Source: JACKFE01 sp050248735
GTDB lineage: Bacteria; Nitrospirota; Nitrospiria; Nitrospirales; UBA8639
Length of the DNA stretch: 64,000 bases
Direction: 5' to 3'
Assembly (NCBI GenBank): GCA_050248735.1
Contig: JBFWRU010000001.1
Span: 558,001-622,000 of the forward strand
Part shown: positions 8,796 through 16,103 of the stretch, one piece after another
Layout of the letters: each line of letters starts with the position of its first letter
Numbering within the stretch: the first letter of the stretch is position 1
The notes under the pieces: generated by a model
The model's database searches: none
What the model saw: only the letters and a program-made list of their open reading frames with translations
What the model was told of the DNA's origin: nothing
Translations under genes and position numbers: made by a program

Positions 8796-9815
8796 ATGCA
8801 TCTGTCAGATTTCCAGTTTCCATTCGATCTCACTCTCGTCGCCACGCAACCGATCCATCCTCGGGATCATGCTCGACTTCTGGTCGTGAACCGGCACACA
8901 GGACAGTTGGCCAACCGGCAGGTGAAAGATCTTCCTGAGGTCTTGCGGCCCGGCGATGTCCTGGTCGTCAACGATACCAAGGTGATCCCGGCACGACTGT
9001 GGGGAACCAAGGTCCCCACCGGCGGAAAGGTGGAACTCCTGTTCGTGCGGCAATTGGACGAGCAGCATATGGAAATCCTGCTGAACGGACGGGTGAGTCC
9101 CGGGCAATTGCTGAAGTGTCCCGGTGGAGGTATGGCCCAGGTGATTGAACGGCAACCGGGAAGAACGGTCATTCGCTGGCAGGGAGAGCAATCGTTTCAG
9201 GCCTGTCTGGCGCAATACGGGGAAGTCCCGCTCCCGCCCTATATCAAACGCGAGCCGCTTCCTGAAGATCGACAGAATTATCAAACCGTGTTTGCCAGGC
9301 ATGAAGGGGCGATTGCGGCGCCCACGGCAGGTTTGCATTTCACGGAGGAACTGCTTTCCCGACTGGCCGGTCAGGGAGTGAAAACCGTCACCCTGACGCT
9401 GCATGTGGGGCCGGGCACGTTTTTGCCGGTGAAGGTCTCGAAGATTGAAGCCCATGTCATGCATCCGGAGTGGTTTCAGATTTCGGAACAGGCGGTTCAG
9501 ACCATCCACGAGGCCAAACGAACCGGAGGCCGTGTCATCGCCGTGGGAACCACGGCAGCCAGAAGCCTGGAGTCGGCTGTGGATGCGACCGGGACACTCA
9601 AGGCTCAGTCGGGTGAAACCCGCTTGTTTATTATCCCGGGATTTTCATTCAAGGTCGTGGATGTGCTGCTGACCAATTTCCATTTTCCGGAAACGACCCT
9701 TTTGATGCTGGTGTCGGCTTTTGCCGGGCTGGAGCTGGCCAGAACGGCATATGAACATGCCGTGCAGGAACGCTACCGGTTCTATAGCTATGGCGATGCG
9801 ATGTTGATTGAGTAA
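8796..9815 (+). CDS. queA: S-adenosylmethionine:tRNA ribosyltransferase-isomerase
   Basis: 339 residues from the ATG at 8796 (MHLSDFQFPFDL), preferred over an upstream in-frame ATG at 8610 that would run deep into the preceding gene. QueA transfers and rearranges the ribose of SAM onto preQ1-tRNA to give epoxyqueuosine. VLVVNDTKVIPARLWG, AAPTAGLHFTEELL, TLHVGPGTFLPV, and TNFHFPETTLLMLVSAFAG are all conserved family blocks. It lies 28 bases after the SpoIID-like gene. Its stop codon lies inside a 14-base tandem repeat. Confidence 0.95.
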   Translation: MHLSDFQFPFDLTLVATQPIHPRDHARLLVVNRHTGQLANRQVKDLPEVLRPGDVLVVNDTKVIPARLWGTKVPTGGKVELLFVRQLDEQHMEILLNGRVSPGQLLKCPGGGMAQVIERQPGRTVIRWQGEQSFQACLAQYGEVPLPPYIKREPLPEDRQNYQTVFARHEGAIAAPTAGLHFTEELLSRLAGQGVKTVTLTLHVGPGTFLPVKVSKIEAHVMHPEWFQISEQAVQTIHEAKRTGGRVIAVGTTAARSLESAVDATGTLKAQSGETRLFIIPGFSFKVVDVLLTNFHFPETTLLMLVSAFAGLELARTAYEHAVQERYRFYSYGDAMLIE

Positions 9816-9921
9816 GAAGGGAGAAGTAAGAAGGGAAAAGTAAAAAGGCTACAAAGGAAATGAGGAAAACGAGTCCGGACGTCAGTCTGGTCGGATGTTT
9901 CTCGCTTCTACCTTTTCACTT
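9811..9921. repeat. 14-base purine tandem repeat with an inverted downstream copy, between convergent genes
   Basis: The unit AGTAAGAAGGGAGA occurs at 9811-9824, again with one change at 9825-9838, and partly at 9839-9848. A related unit lies inverted at 9907-9920 (AGTGAAAAGGTAGA on the minus strand), so AAGTAAAAAGG and CCTTTTCACTT can pair across a long loop. The repeats lie between the queA stop and the stop of the minus-strand SurA-N gene, where a two-way terminator would be expected, but no run of T after a tight hairpin is visible. Confidence 0.5.
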
Positions 9922-9933
9922 CATTGTTTGTTG

Positions 9934-10635
9934 TTACATCAAACCCGGATTGATGGAGATATTGTCCTGGGCGCGTAAGGCGACTTGAAAGGCTTGCAGG
10001 GCTCGTTGTTTCTTTTGCATGAGAAATTGCATGCGAATTTGTTCGAGCATATCCTGATCCACCGCCTCTCCCTCCTTGGTCTGACGGGAGGCCAACTCCG
10101 TCACTTCTTTCATTTCGGCCGGGGTAAGTGTGGTGGCCTCCGCAACCAGAAGGCGGGCTTTTTCCGCCATTAACTCGCCTTTCCTCAGTGTTTCGTATTG
10201 GTGAGGGGTCCAGCGGTTGTTGGCCAACAGGCGTTGATACAGTTGCGGATCGAAGTTTCCGTCCTTCTGAAAATCCTGTTGTTTGACGATGGTATCATGA
10301 AGTTCTTGAGCGGAAACCTCCAAATCGAGTTCGTCCGCCAGATTTTGCCAGGCTTTATTGGTAATGAGACCTTCCAACGCCAATTGTCTCATGGTGTCCT
10401 CTTTCACGTCTTCCTGTTTGAGCTGTTCCTTGTAAAACCGGTAGTAGCGTTGTTTGGCTTGGATCAATTCTTCACGGGTCACTTTATGGTTGCCGACGGT
10501 GGCGACCGCATTACTTTGATTGGCCTCAAAACCCCACCACCCCATGCCAATGACAAAGGTGGTGGCGATGATGATCATGATGCCTTTGATCAGCCAAGGG
10601 TATTTATCCGAGCTTTCGCGAATGGTCCGAATCAT
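9934..10635 (-). CDS. SurA N-terminal domain protein (PpiD/SurA-like chaperone without PPIase domain)
   Basis: 233 residues. One N-terminal membrane helix (about residues 18-38, IKGIMIIIATTFVIGMGWWG) resembles that of PpiD, followed by a periplasmic part beginning VATVGNHKVTREEL, the usual start of a SurA-N helical domain (query for substrate binding). The rest is charged helices ending in AFQVALRAQDNI. The parvulin domain that normally follows is absent, so only chaperone-type binding is expected. It is divergent from gltX with a 193-base gap, and convergent with queA. Confidence 0.75.
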   Translation of the reverse strand: MIRTIRESSDKYPWLIKGIMIIIATTFVIGMGWWGFEANQSNAVATVGNHKVTREELIQAKQRYYRFYKEQLKQEDVKEDTMRQLALEGLITNKAWQNLADELDLEVSAQELHDTIVKQQDFQKDGNFDPQLYQRLLANNRWTPHQYETLRKGELMAEKARLLVAEATTLTPAEMKEVTELASRQTKEGEAVDQDMLEQIRMQFLMQKKQRALQAFQVALRAQDNISINPGLM

Positions 10636-10828
10636 GCCTAAACCTCCATATAAACGTCACATATCATCCTGAGGAATTTTACGGCCCCGGGCTCGCAAAG
10701 GCAAGAACAGAAAGCGTTGGGAAGGCCGGCTTTACATGGCCGGGTGGCCATGGTAATCAACAGCCTTCGCCCAAGAGGAATCCATCCAGGGGCATGGTCA
10801 TATTTTCCCGAAAGGTCAAGACATCCAC

Positions 10829-12247
10829 ATGAGTGACATACGTGTGCGGTTCGCGCCCAGCCCGACAGGCTATCTGCATATCGGCGGGGTGCGGACGGCT
10901 CTGTTCAATTGGTTATTTGCCCGTCATGAAAAAGGCACCTTCGTGCTTCGAATTGAAGATACTGATCAGGAGCGCTCAACCGATGAAGCCATCCGGATCA
11001 TTGAAAAGGGATTGAAATGGGTGGGATTGGATTGGGATGAAGGCCCGTTCCGGCAAACCGATCGATTGGAGCTGTATCGGGAAAAGGCCATGGAGCTGTT
11101 TCAGCGGGGGTTGGCCTATTGGTGTGTGTGTACGCCGGAAGAGCTGGAAGCCAGAAGACAGGAAGCGCAGGCCAGAGGAGAGACGTTGAAATACGATGGG
11201 CGGTGCCGGGAACGGGGCATTACGAAGCCGACTCAAACGGCGGCCCTGCGGTTCAAGGCTCCCCAGGAAGGGCAGACCATTCTCTCCGATCTGATCAAAG
11301 GACAGATCGTATTTGAGAACTCGGTGCTGGATGATCTGATTATTCTCCGTTCCAACGGCTATGCCACCTATAACTTTTCCGTGGTGGTGGATGACGGCCT
11401 GATGAAGATCTCTCATGTCATCCGGGGTGATGATCATGTCAACAATACGCCCAGACAGGTGCCGTTGTTTGAAGCGCTGGGTTTTCCGGTTCCTCACTTT
11501 GCCCACCTACCGATGATTTTAGGCTCGGATAAAACACGCCTGTCCAAGCGCCATGGGGCCACTTCGGTGCTGGCCTATCAGGAGATGGGATATCTGCCCG
11601 AGGCGTTGGTCAATTATCTCGTGCGGCTGGGATGGTCACATGGCGACCAGGAAATTTTTTCGATACAGGAAATGGTGGAGCACTTCGACTTCAAACAGGT
11701 TCAGTCCTCTGCGGCGGTTTTCAATCCTGAAAAGCTGAAGTGGGTCAATGCGCAATACCTGCGCACCAGTGACCCTAAACGGGTGGCTGACGCCCTGGTC
11801 CCTTTTCTTCATCAGGCGGGATTTGGCGATGCGGCTATCGCCAAAATTCCGGGTGGGGCGGAGGCGCTGATTCCTCCCCTGCGGGAACGCTCCGAAACTC
11901 TCCTGGAATTCGTGGAAGGGGCGGTGCCCTATCTGGCGGAACCAATGGCGATGGATGAAGGGGCGGCCGGCAAACATTTGACGCCTGCCATTGCCCCCAG
12001 CCTCAAGGAGTTCGCCGACCTTGTGGAAGTGGAACCGGATTTTTCTAAAGAAAGCCTGGAGCCTATCCTTCATGCCCTCATCGAACGACAGGGTCTTAAG
12101 ATGGGCAAAGTGGCTCAACCCTTACGGGTGGCCCTCACGGGGCGAACGATCAGTCCCGGCATTTTTGAGGTCATGGCTCTGCTGGGGAAAGAGCGAACTC
12201 TGCAACGGATTCGTGCGGGTGTCGAGCTGGCCATGAAGGCTCATTAA
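10829..12247 (+). CDS. gltX: Glutamyl-tRNA synthetase
   Basis: 472 residues, typical for a bacterial GluRS. RFAPSPTGYLHIGGVRTAL carries the HIGH-type motif and KTRLSKRHG the KMSKS-type motif of class I synthetases. The C-terminal helical anticodon-binding domain ends with PLRVALTGRTISPGIFEV. The ATG at 10829 begins MSDIRVRFAPSPTG, the usual N-terminus. It is followed 82 bases later by tRNA-Gln. Whether this enzyme also charges tRNA-Gln for transamidation cannot be told from this window alone. Confidence 0.96.
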   Translation: MSDIRVRFAPSPTGYLHIGGVRTALFNWLFARHEKGTFVLRIEDTDQERSTDEAIRIIEKGLKWVGLDWDEGPFRQTDRLELYREKAMELFQRGLAYWCVCTPEELEARRQEAQARGETLKYDGRCRERGITKPTQTAALRFKAPQEGQTILSDLIKGQIVFENSVLDDLIILRSNGYATYNFSVVVDDGLMKISHVIRGDDHVNNTPRQVPLFEALGFPVPHFAHLPMILGSDKTRLSKRHGATSVLAYQEMGYLPEALVNYLVRLGWSHGDQEIFSIQEMVEHFDFKQVQSSAAVFNPEKLKWVNAQYLRTSDPKRVADALVPFLHQAGFGDAAIAKIPGGAEALIPPLRERSETLLEFVEGAVPYLAEPMAMDEGAAGKHLTPAIAPSLKEFADLVEVEPDFSKESLEPILHALIERQGLKMGKVAQPLRVALTGRTISPGIFEVMALLGKERTLQRIRAGVELAMKAH

Positions 12248-12290
12248 ATTGGGTTCCCTTTCTTCCCCTTATGCCTTTCATTCCCCTGTC

Positions 12291-12319
12291 TTGACTGGCC
12301 TTGAAAGGTGAATTAAGCT
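12291..12319 (+). promoter_or_regulatory. Sigma-70 promoter of tRNA-Gln
   Basis: TTGACT at 12291-12296 and TAAGCT at 12314-12319 are separated by exactly 17 bases, and the -10 box ends 10 bases before the mature tRNA. Spacing and position are close to ideal for a housekeeping promoter serving the tRNA gene. Confidence 0.65.
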
Positions 12320-12329
12320 CATCTTAGGT

Positions 12330-12403
12330 TGGGGGATCGTCTAGCGGTAGGACGCCAGATTCTGGATCTGGTCGCCTAGGTTCGATTCCTAGTCCCCCAG
12401 CCA
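12330..12403 (+). tRNA. tRNA-Gln (anticodon CTG)
   Basis: 74 bases including an encoded CCA. The acceptor arm pairs TGGGGGA (12330-12336) with TCCCCCA (12393-12399), with discriminator G at 12400 and CCA at 12401-12403. The anticodon arm is CCAGA-TTCTGGA-TCTGG, giving anticodon CTG, which reads CAG. The T arm has GGTTCGATTCC. The 3' half of this gene is repeated in decayed form at 23418-23460 and more weakly at 13182-13238, marking it as an integration target. Confidence 0.96.
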
Positions 12404-12473
12404 AAATCTTTCCTCCGAATCTTTCCAAGTATTTCATAAATTCAAAATCCTAACCTTATTAAATTAGGACATT

Positions 12474-12764
12474 ATGAAGCGGTCAAAAGTGCTGGAAACG
12501 TTGACGCGGATTAAACCGGATTTAATCCGACGTTTTGGAGTGGTCGGACTGAAGGTCTTTGGTTCAACCGCCCGTGACGAAGCAGGGCCCGATAGTGACG
12601 TGGATATCGTCGTATCGTTCGATGGGCCTGCCACCTCTCATCGATATTTTGGGGTGCAGTTCCAACTAGAGGATGCCCTAGGTTGTCCGGTCGATCTCGT
12701 AACAGAAAAAGCGCTACGACCGGAATTGCGTCCATTGATTGAGCGGGAGGCTGTGAGTGTCTGA
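12474..12764 (+). CDS. MNT-type nucleotidyltransferase antitoxin (MntA-like)
   Basis: 96 residues. The minimal nucleotidyltransferase motif is complete: VFGSTARDEAGPDSDVDIVV, the GSxAR and SDxD elements holding the two metal-binding aspartates. In known MntA-HepT pairs the antitoxin adds AMP groups to the tyrosine beside the HEPN active site of its partner. The gene overlaps the HEPN gene by eight bases. It is the first gene after tRNA-Gln and lies within the first tRNA-like bracket (12404-13238). Confidence 0.88.
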   Translation: MKRSKVLETLTRIKPDLIRRFGVVGLKVFGSTARDEAGPDSDVDIVVSFDGPATSHRYFGVQFQLEDALGCPVDLVTEKALRPELRPLIEREAVSV

Positions 12765-13101
12765 ACGGGAATGGCGTTTTTACCTCGATGATTTGATTCG
12801 CTTTACCGAAAAAGTTATTGATTACACTAATGGGGTGGACAAAAAAGAATTTGAAGTCAGTGGTCTGCATTATGATGCGACCGTGCGTAATCTTGAATTG
12901 ATAGGTGAAGCTGCTACTCAGATTCCAGACCATATTCGGAAGTCATGCGAGGAGATTCCCTGGCGCCAGATGATCGCGACTCGCAATCGTTTAATTCATG
13001 GATACCTGGGAATCGATAATGACACTCTTTGGAGTATTATCAAGCAGGATATCCCCGCATTGCTGGTTCAGTTGAAAAAACTTAAAGATCAGATCAAATA
13101 A
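12757..13101 (+). CDS. HEPN-domain RNase toxin (HepT-like, DUF86)
   Basis: 114 residues from a GTG at 12757 that overlaps the end of the MNT gene. The HEPN active site RNRLIHGY is intact, fitting R-x4-H-x-Y, in which the tyrosine is the residue AMPylated by the partner. An all-helical sequence with LHYDATVRNLELIGEAA is typical of DUF86/HepT proteins. The partner identity, overlap and order make this a confident two-gene toxin-antitoxin module. Confidence 0.88.
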   Translation: MSEREWRFYLDDLIRFTEKVIDYTNGVDKKEFEVSGLHYDATVRNLELIGEAATQIPDHIRKSCEEIPWRQMIATRNRLIHGYLGIDNDTLWSIIKQDIPALLVQLKKLKDQIK

Positions 13102-13181
13102 GGGTATTCAACAGTTTTGAATTTCCCTGAGTGGCAATGCCGAAAGTCATTGGGCCGCAGTTTTATGGAAGGTAATAATCA

Positions 13182-13238
13182 GCGGATCTAGCAGTATTTG
13201 CTCTAGAGCCCTCGGTTCGTTCCCTTGGCCCCCAGCCA
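13182..13238 (+). repeat. Decayed tRNA-Gln-like sequence (possible old attachment site)
   Basis: The end reads CTCGGTTCG...TGGCCCCCAGCCA followed by AAAAT, matching the T arm, acceptor 3' strand, GCCA tail and even the A-rich bases after the real tRNA-Gln at 12400-12407. The 5' part (GCGGATCTAGCAGT...) resembles the D-arm region but no longer folds as a tRNA. It closes a short segment holding only the MNT/HEPN pair, as if that module were inserted at the tRNA separately. Confidence 0.6.
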
Positions 13239-13349
13239 AAATTCAGCCCTCTGTAATCTCTTCGGCAACCACAAGCTTTCACACCCTTAAATAAACCTTA
13301 GCCCTCAGGGATTCCGGATTTTTTCGTTTACCTTCCCTTGTTTTTCTTC

Positions 13350-13377
13350 CTTTTATTCAGCGGTTTTTGTAGGGTAA
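13350..13377 (+). repeat. 28-base direct repeat, copy 1
   Basis: The 28 bases contain TTTATTCAGCGG and TAGGGTAA and match 24 of 28 positions with 14482-14509. The two copies bracket the 13381-14417 gene block. Weaker similarity continues after each copy (GGATCTGG then TTA/TTACA), which suggests duplicated module edges or a shared leader. Confidence 0.55.
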
Positions 13378-13380
13378 CCG

Positions 13381-13509
13381 GTGTATTTCCTTCCGTTCGG
13401 GCTGAAATCCATTGCCGAACAGAAAACGGTGAAGGATCTGGTGTTAGAACTGATTGAGGTGAAAATTCAGGAGATGGAGAAGAAGCGGTTGCTGCCGAAG
13501 GAGAAATGA
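13381..13509 (+). CDS. Possible small protein, 42 residues, coupled to the next gene
   Basis: A GTG start directly follows an in-frame TAA and codes for a short charged helix-forming peptide with KTVKDLVLELIEVKIQEM and a basic tail. Its TGA overlaps the ATG of the next gene (ATGA at 13506-13509), which is the geometry of translational coupling. It may be a real small protein or the tail of a decayed gene. I do not recognise a family. Confidence 0.35.
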   Translation: MYFLPFGLKSIAEQKTVKDLVLELIEVKIQEMEKKRLLPKEK

Positions 13510-14417
13510 GAATGGAGCAAAGTGAAGCAAACCTTCAAGATGATCCCCGGTGGGGTGGAAATGTCCCATGGTTCTTGAGATACCCAGAATTAGAGTTACT
13601 TGGAGATTATAGGACCTTTTTCTTTCTTGTTTCCGAACGAATTGAACAAGCACTTATTTATTGTGAGATGGGATTTGGTGCAATGCGTGATTCATATTCA
13701 TTCGAAAAATTCTGCACAAAATTAAAAACTAAAAGTCTTTTAATATTTCGGGTTCCAGATAATTGCAGCGGATCTCTTTTAGTCGACCATGTAAAAGATT
13801 TTTTTGGCGATGTCCAATGCGACACCCAAACAATTAAGACGAAACTTAGGGTCTTTGAGATATTTCTTCAATTGTATAAAGAAATCAATCAGGAAAACAG
13901 GAATTTTGATTCTTTCGTGGATGACATTAGGAAATTTATGGTCGCAACCCACCTGATGATCGATATTCAAAAGACCCCACCCTTAATTATCCCAATTGAT
14001 CAACCCTTATTCCATCAAGAGGTTTTCGGTAAGCTTTTGCCTGTCCTTCATTTAAGATTTCCTGCTGAGGCAAATTCCCTTGTAGAGGCATCCCATCGCT
14101 TAATAAAGGAAAGTGATTCGAATAGAATTTTTGGGGATGCCTTTAAGGCTTTGGAAAGTATTTCTCGATTACTTGCCAAAGATCAGAGTCTATTATTAAG
14201 TAAAAGGGAACAGGTAGAAAATGCTTTTCCGGAACTTCACCAAACGACAATGAAAACAATAACAAGCCTTGCTGCCCACCGAGGAGATCAAGATGGGCAT
14301 GGTGGAGAGGGTCCCCCGATAAATCAAATGCGATATTTATTGCTTCAAATTTGCAATATAGCCTTGTTGTTAATTGAGACAAAAGAAAATTCTTCTACCT
14401 CCGAATCGACTATCTAA
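13506..14417 (+). CDS. Hypothetical protein, possible C-terminal HEPN/Abi_C-like domain
   Basis: 303 residues, AT-rich in comparison with the core genes. The N-terminal half begins with aromatic-rich PWFLRYPELELLGDYRTFFF; the middle is helical. The last 90 residues read ALESISRLLAKD, a helix, then SLAAHRGDQDGHGGEGP and a hydrophobic helix LLLQICNIALLLIE. The R...H cluster followed by Gly resembles the RN..GxxHG end seen in abortive-infection C-terminal (Abi_C) HEPN domains. The resemblance is weak and was judged by eye. It sits alone between the two 28-base repeats inside the tRNA-Gln island, a place where defence genes are common. Confidence 0.6.
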   Translation: MRMEQSEANLQDDPRWGGNVPWFLRYPELELLGDYRTFFFLVSERIEQALIYCEMGFGAMRDSYSFEKFCTKLKTKSLLIFRVPDNCSGSLLVDHVKDFFGDVQCDTQTIKTKLRVFEIFLQLYKEINQENRNFDSFVDDIRKFMVATHLMIDIQKTPPLIIPIDQPLFHQEVFGKLLPVLHLRFPAEANSLVEASHRLIKESDSNRIFGDAFKALESISRLLAKDQSLLLSKREQVENAFPELHQTTMKTITSLAAHRGDQDGHGGEGPPINQMRYLLLQICNIALLLIETKENSSTSESTI

Positions 14418-14481
14418 TTCGGAATTTTTTTCATTGAAACCAAGAGGAGATGGAGAAGCTTGCACTCTTATTTTAATTTTC

Positions 14482-14509
14482 CCTTTATTCAGCGGATTTG
14501 ATAGGGTAA
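14482..14509 (+). repeat. 28-base direct repeat, copy 2
   Basis: Second copy of the repeat at 13350-13377, differing at four of 28 positions. It lies upstream of the GrlR-like/DUF6680-like gene pair, just as copy 1 lies upstream of the preceding block. Confidence 0.55.
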
Positions 14510-14589
14510 AAATCCAGAGAGAAGATAAGCGCGGGATCTGGCTTACATGAGAATCGAAAACTTAATGAAAACTTATCAAGGAAATTCTT

Positions 14590-14925
14590 ATGAATAATGG
14601 AATTTATGCAATTTATTTTTCTGGATTATATGGGAATGGCGCAGGCACTCTTGTTCTAAAAGATGGAGTGATCACTGGGGCCGATATCACCGGGACAACA
14701 ATTGATGGGGATTACCAAGTCGAAAAGGATTCAATCGTGGGAAAGCTTGAGCTCAATTCTCCGGCTGGCACCGTCCTGGTAACAGGGGCTTCCCATGGTT
14801 CTGAACCTGGGGTTTGGCCAATACCGTTTAATTTTCCCTTAGATTTAGGTGCCGGCAATCCGATTTCCTTGAAAACTCCAACTGGTCCTATCAACGTAAT
14901 TTTCAAAAAATTGAGAGATCTGTAA
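14590..14925 (+). CDS. Small beta-rich protein, GrlR-like
   Basis: 111 residues. The pattern MNNGIYAIYFSG...GNGAGTLVLKDGVITGADI followed by GDYQVEKDSIVGKLELNSP is that of the GrlR-type beta-barrel fold (start MKxGxYxIxF, then Gly-rich strand, GGD-like turn, G-Y-x-V strand). GrlR itself is a regulator of type III secretion in enterobacteria, but homologues are scattered as orphan small proteins with unknown roles. It is followed without any gap by the DUF6680-like gene, so the two are probably one unit. The family assignment is from pattern memory and moderate. Confidence 0.6.
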   Translation: MNNGIYAIYFSGLYGNGAGTLVLKDGVITGADITGTTIDGDYQVEKDSIVGKLELNSPAGTVLVTGASHGSEPGVWPIPFNFPLDLGAGNPISLKTPTGPINVIFKKLRDL

Positions 14926-15543
14926 ATGGATCCCCTTGATGTTGGTGCCACTCCTTCCTTGCTTGATTCCATTCTTCCATGTACAAGTGTGGAAACCATA
15001 GTCACTATAATGGCTATCCTCCTTGGCCCAATGTTTGGTGTTTGGTTAACTCACCGACTTCAAGACTACAAAGACCAAAGACAGAAAAGGATGGATATTT
15101 TTAGAGCTCTCATGAGAACCAGAGGGCTTCCTCGATCTGTTGAACAAGTCGGAGCATTGAACCTTATCTTAGTCGAGTTTGCCAAAGGTAAGAAAGATAA
15201 GAAGGTGCGTGATGCTTGTGATGCTTATATTCAAGAGCTTGTCATTCCTTATTCAACCGATAATGAAGCAAATAGAGAGGCAAAAAGAACAAAAGAAAAT
15301 ACCCTATTGAGTGTGCTGATCCGTGAAATTGGGAAGACACTTAATTTTGAATTAGATGGATTTGATATTCTTCAAAAAAAATATGTTCCACAAGATTGGC
15401 TTGATGATGAGACAAGAAAAAGCGACTTACTCATAAAGTTGATTAATTTATTTCGCGGACGGAATTCCGTACCCGTTACCATGGTAAAGGATATGGAACC
15501 TCCAAAGGTTTATCCTGACCCTCCCAAGAAGCATGAGGAATAA
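14926..15543 (+). CDS. Membrane-anchored protein, DUF6680-like
   Basis: 205 residues, starting on the base after the preceding stop. One transmembrane segment near residues 24-45 (TIVTIMAILLGPMFGVWLTH) is followed by a basic helix and the block KRMDIFRALMRTRGLPRSVEQVGALNLILVEF (residues about 55-88), which matches the layout I associate with DUF6680: a single helix, then a LMxTR...S..HVxALNxI-like motif. The C-terminal part is charged and probably cytoplasmic, ending in a proline-rich tail. The function is unknown. Confidence 0.65.
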   Translation: MDPLDVGATPSLLDSILPCTSVETIVTIMAILLGPMFGVWLTHRLQDYKDQRQKRMDIFRALMRTRGLPRSVEQVGALNLILVEFAKGKKDKKVRDACDAYIQELVIPYSTDNEANREAKRTKENTLLSVLIREIGKTLNFELDGFDILQKKYVPQDWLDDETRKSDLLIKLINLFRGRNSVPVTMVKDMEPPKVYPDPPKKHEE

Positions 15544-15567
15544 TTGGTTCACCAAGAATTTCACAAA

Positions 15568-16103
15568 TTACGACGAAGAAATTCCCTTTGCTAATTCCTC
15601 ATACACCCCAAGGTTTTTCGTCGGGTCCGGATCCGCTGGAGTCAACTCATAGGCGGTCTTGGGAGAGAGCGTGGTTAAGGTTCCCTGAGAGCTGAGAATG
15701 TAATTCACCGAGACAATCAGAAATTCCCCGTCAACCGTAAAGAGCGGATCCAGCACATTGGCCAAGTGGTTCACTTTCCAGAGATCTCCGTTTTCCTACC
15801 GCCAGCCCCCATCGAGCTCGAAACTTGAGCCTTTTTTAAATCTACGGTTCCTTCCGCTCGAATGACGATAGGCCGATTTCTACGAACACCTAAGTTCTGA
15901 GTCTTGCCCATAAATCTAGATACGGCTTCCCCATAGTTGAAATCATCGTCCTTGCCTTGGCCAATTTCGATATATTGACGAAACCGATTGGATTGATCGA
16001 AGGATCCAGAACCAGAGAGGATATTTCCCGCGGCCTCAGGAGAGACACTACGGCCGTAAAGCCGTAGAGGTTCATTTCTTCTTGGGATCCTCATTTGGCC
16101 CAA
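15568..16103 (-). pseudogene. Frameshifted remnant of a Mu-type phage baseplate hub protein (gpP-like)
   Basis: Two minus-strand frames together give one familiar protein. The first (16103 to about 15790) has GNILSGSGSFDQSNRFRQYI and RNRPIVIRAEGTVDLKKAQV, as in the Mu gpP/gp45-type hub. After a shift near 15790 the second frame continues ENGDLWKVNHLANVLDPLF and GEFLIVSVNYILSS, the expected C-terminal block, ending at 15568. The upstream two-thirds of the gene are missing. No other phage structural genes are nearby, so this is a scar of a lost prophage. Confidence 0.65.
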
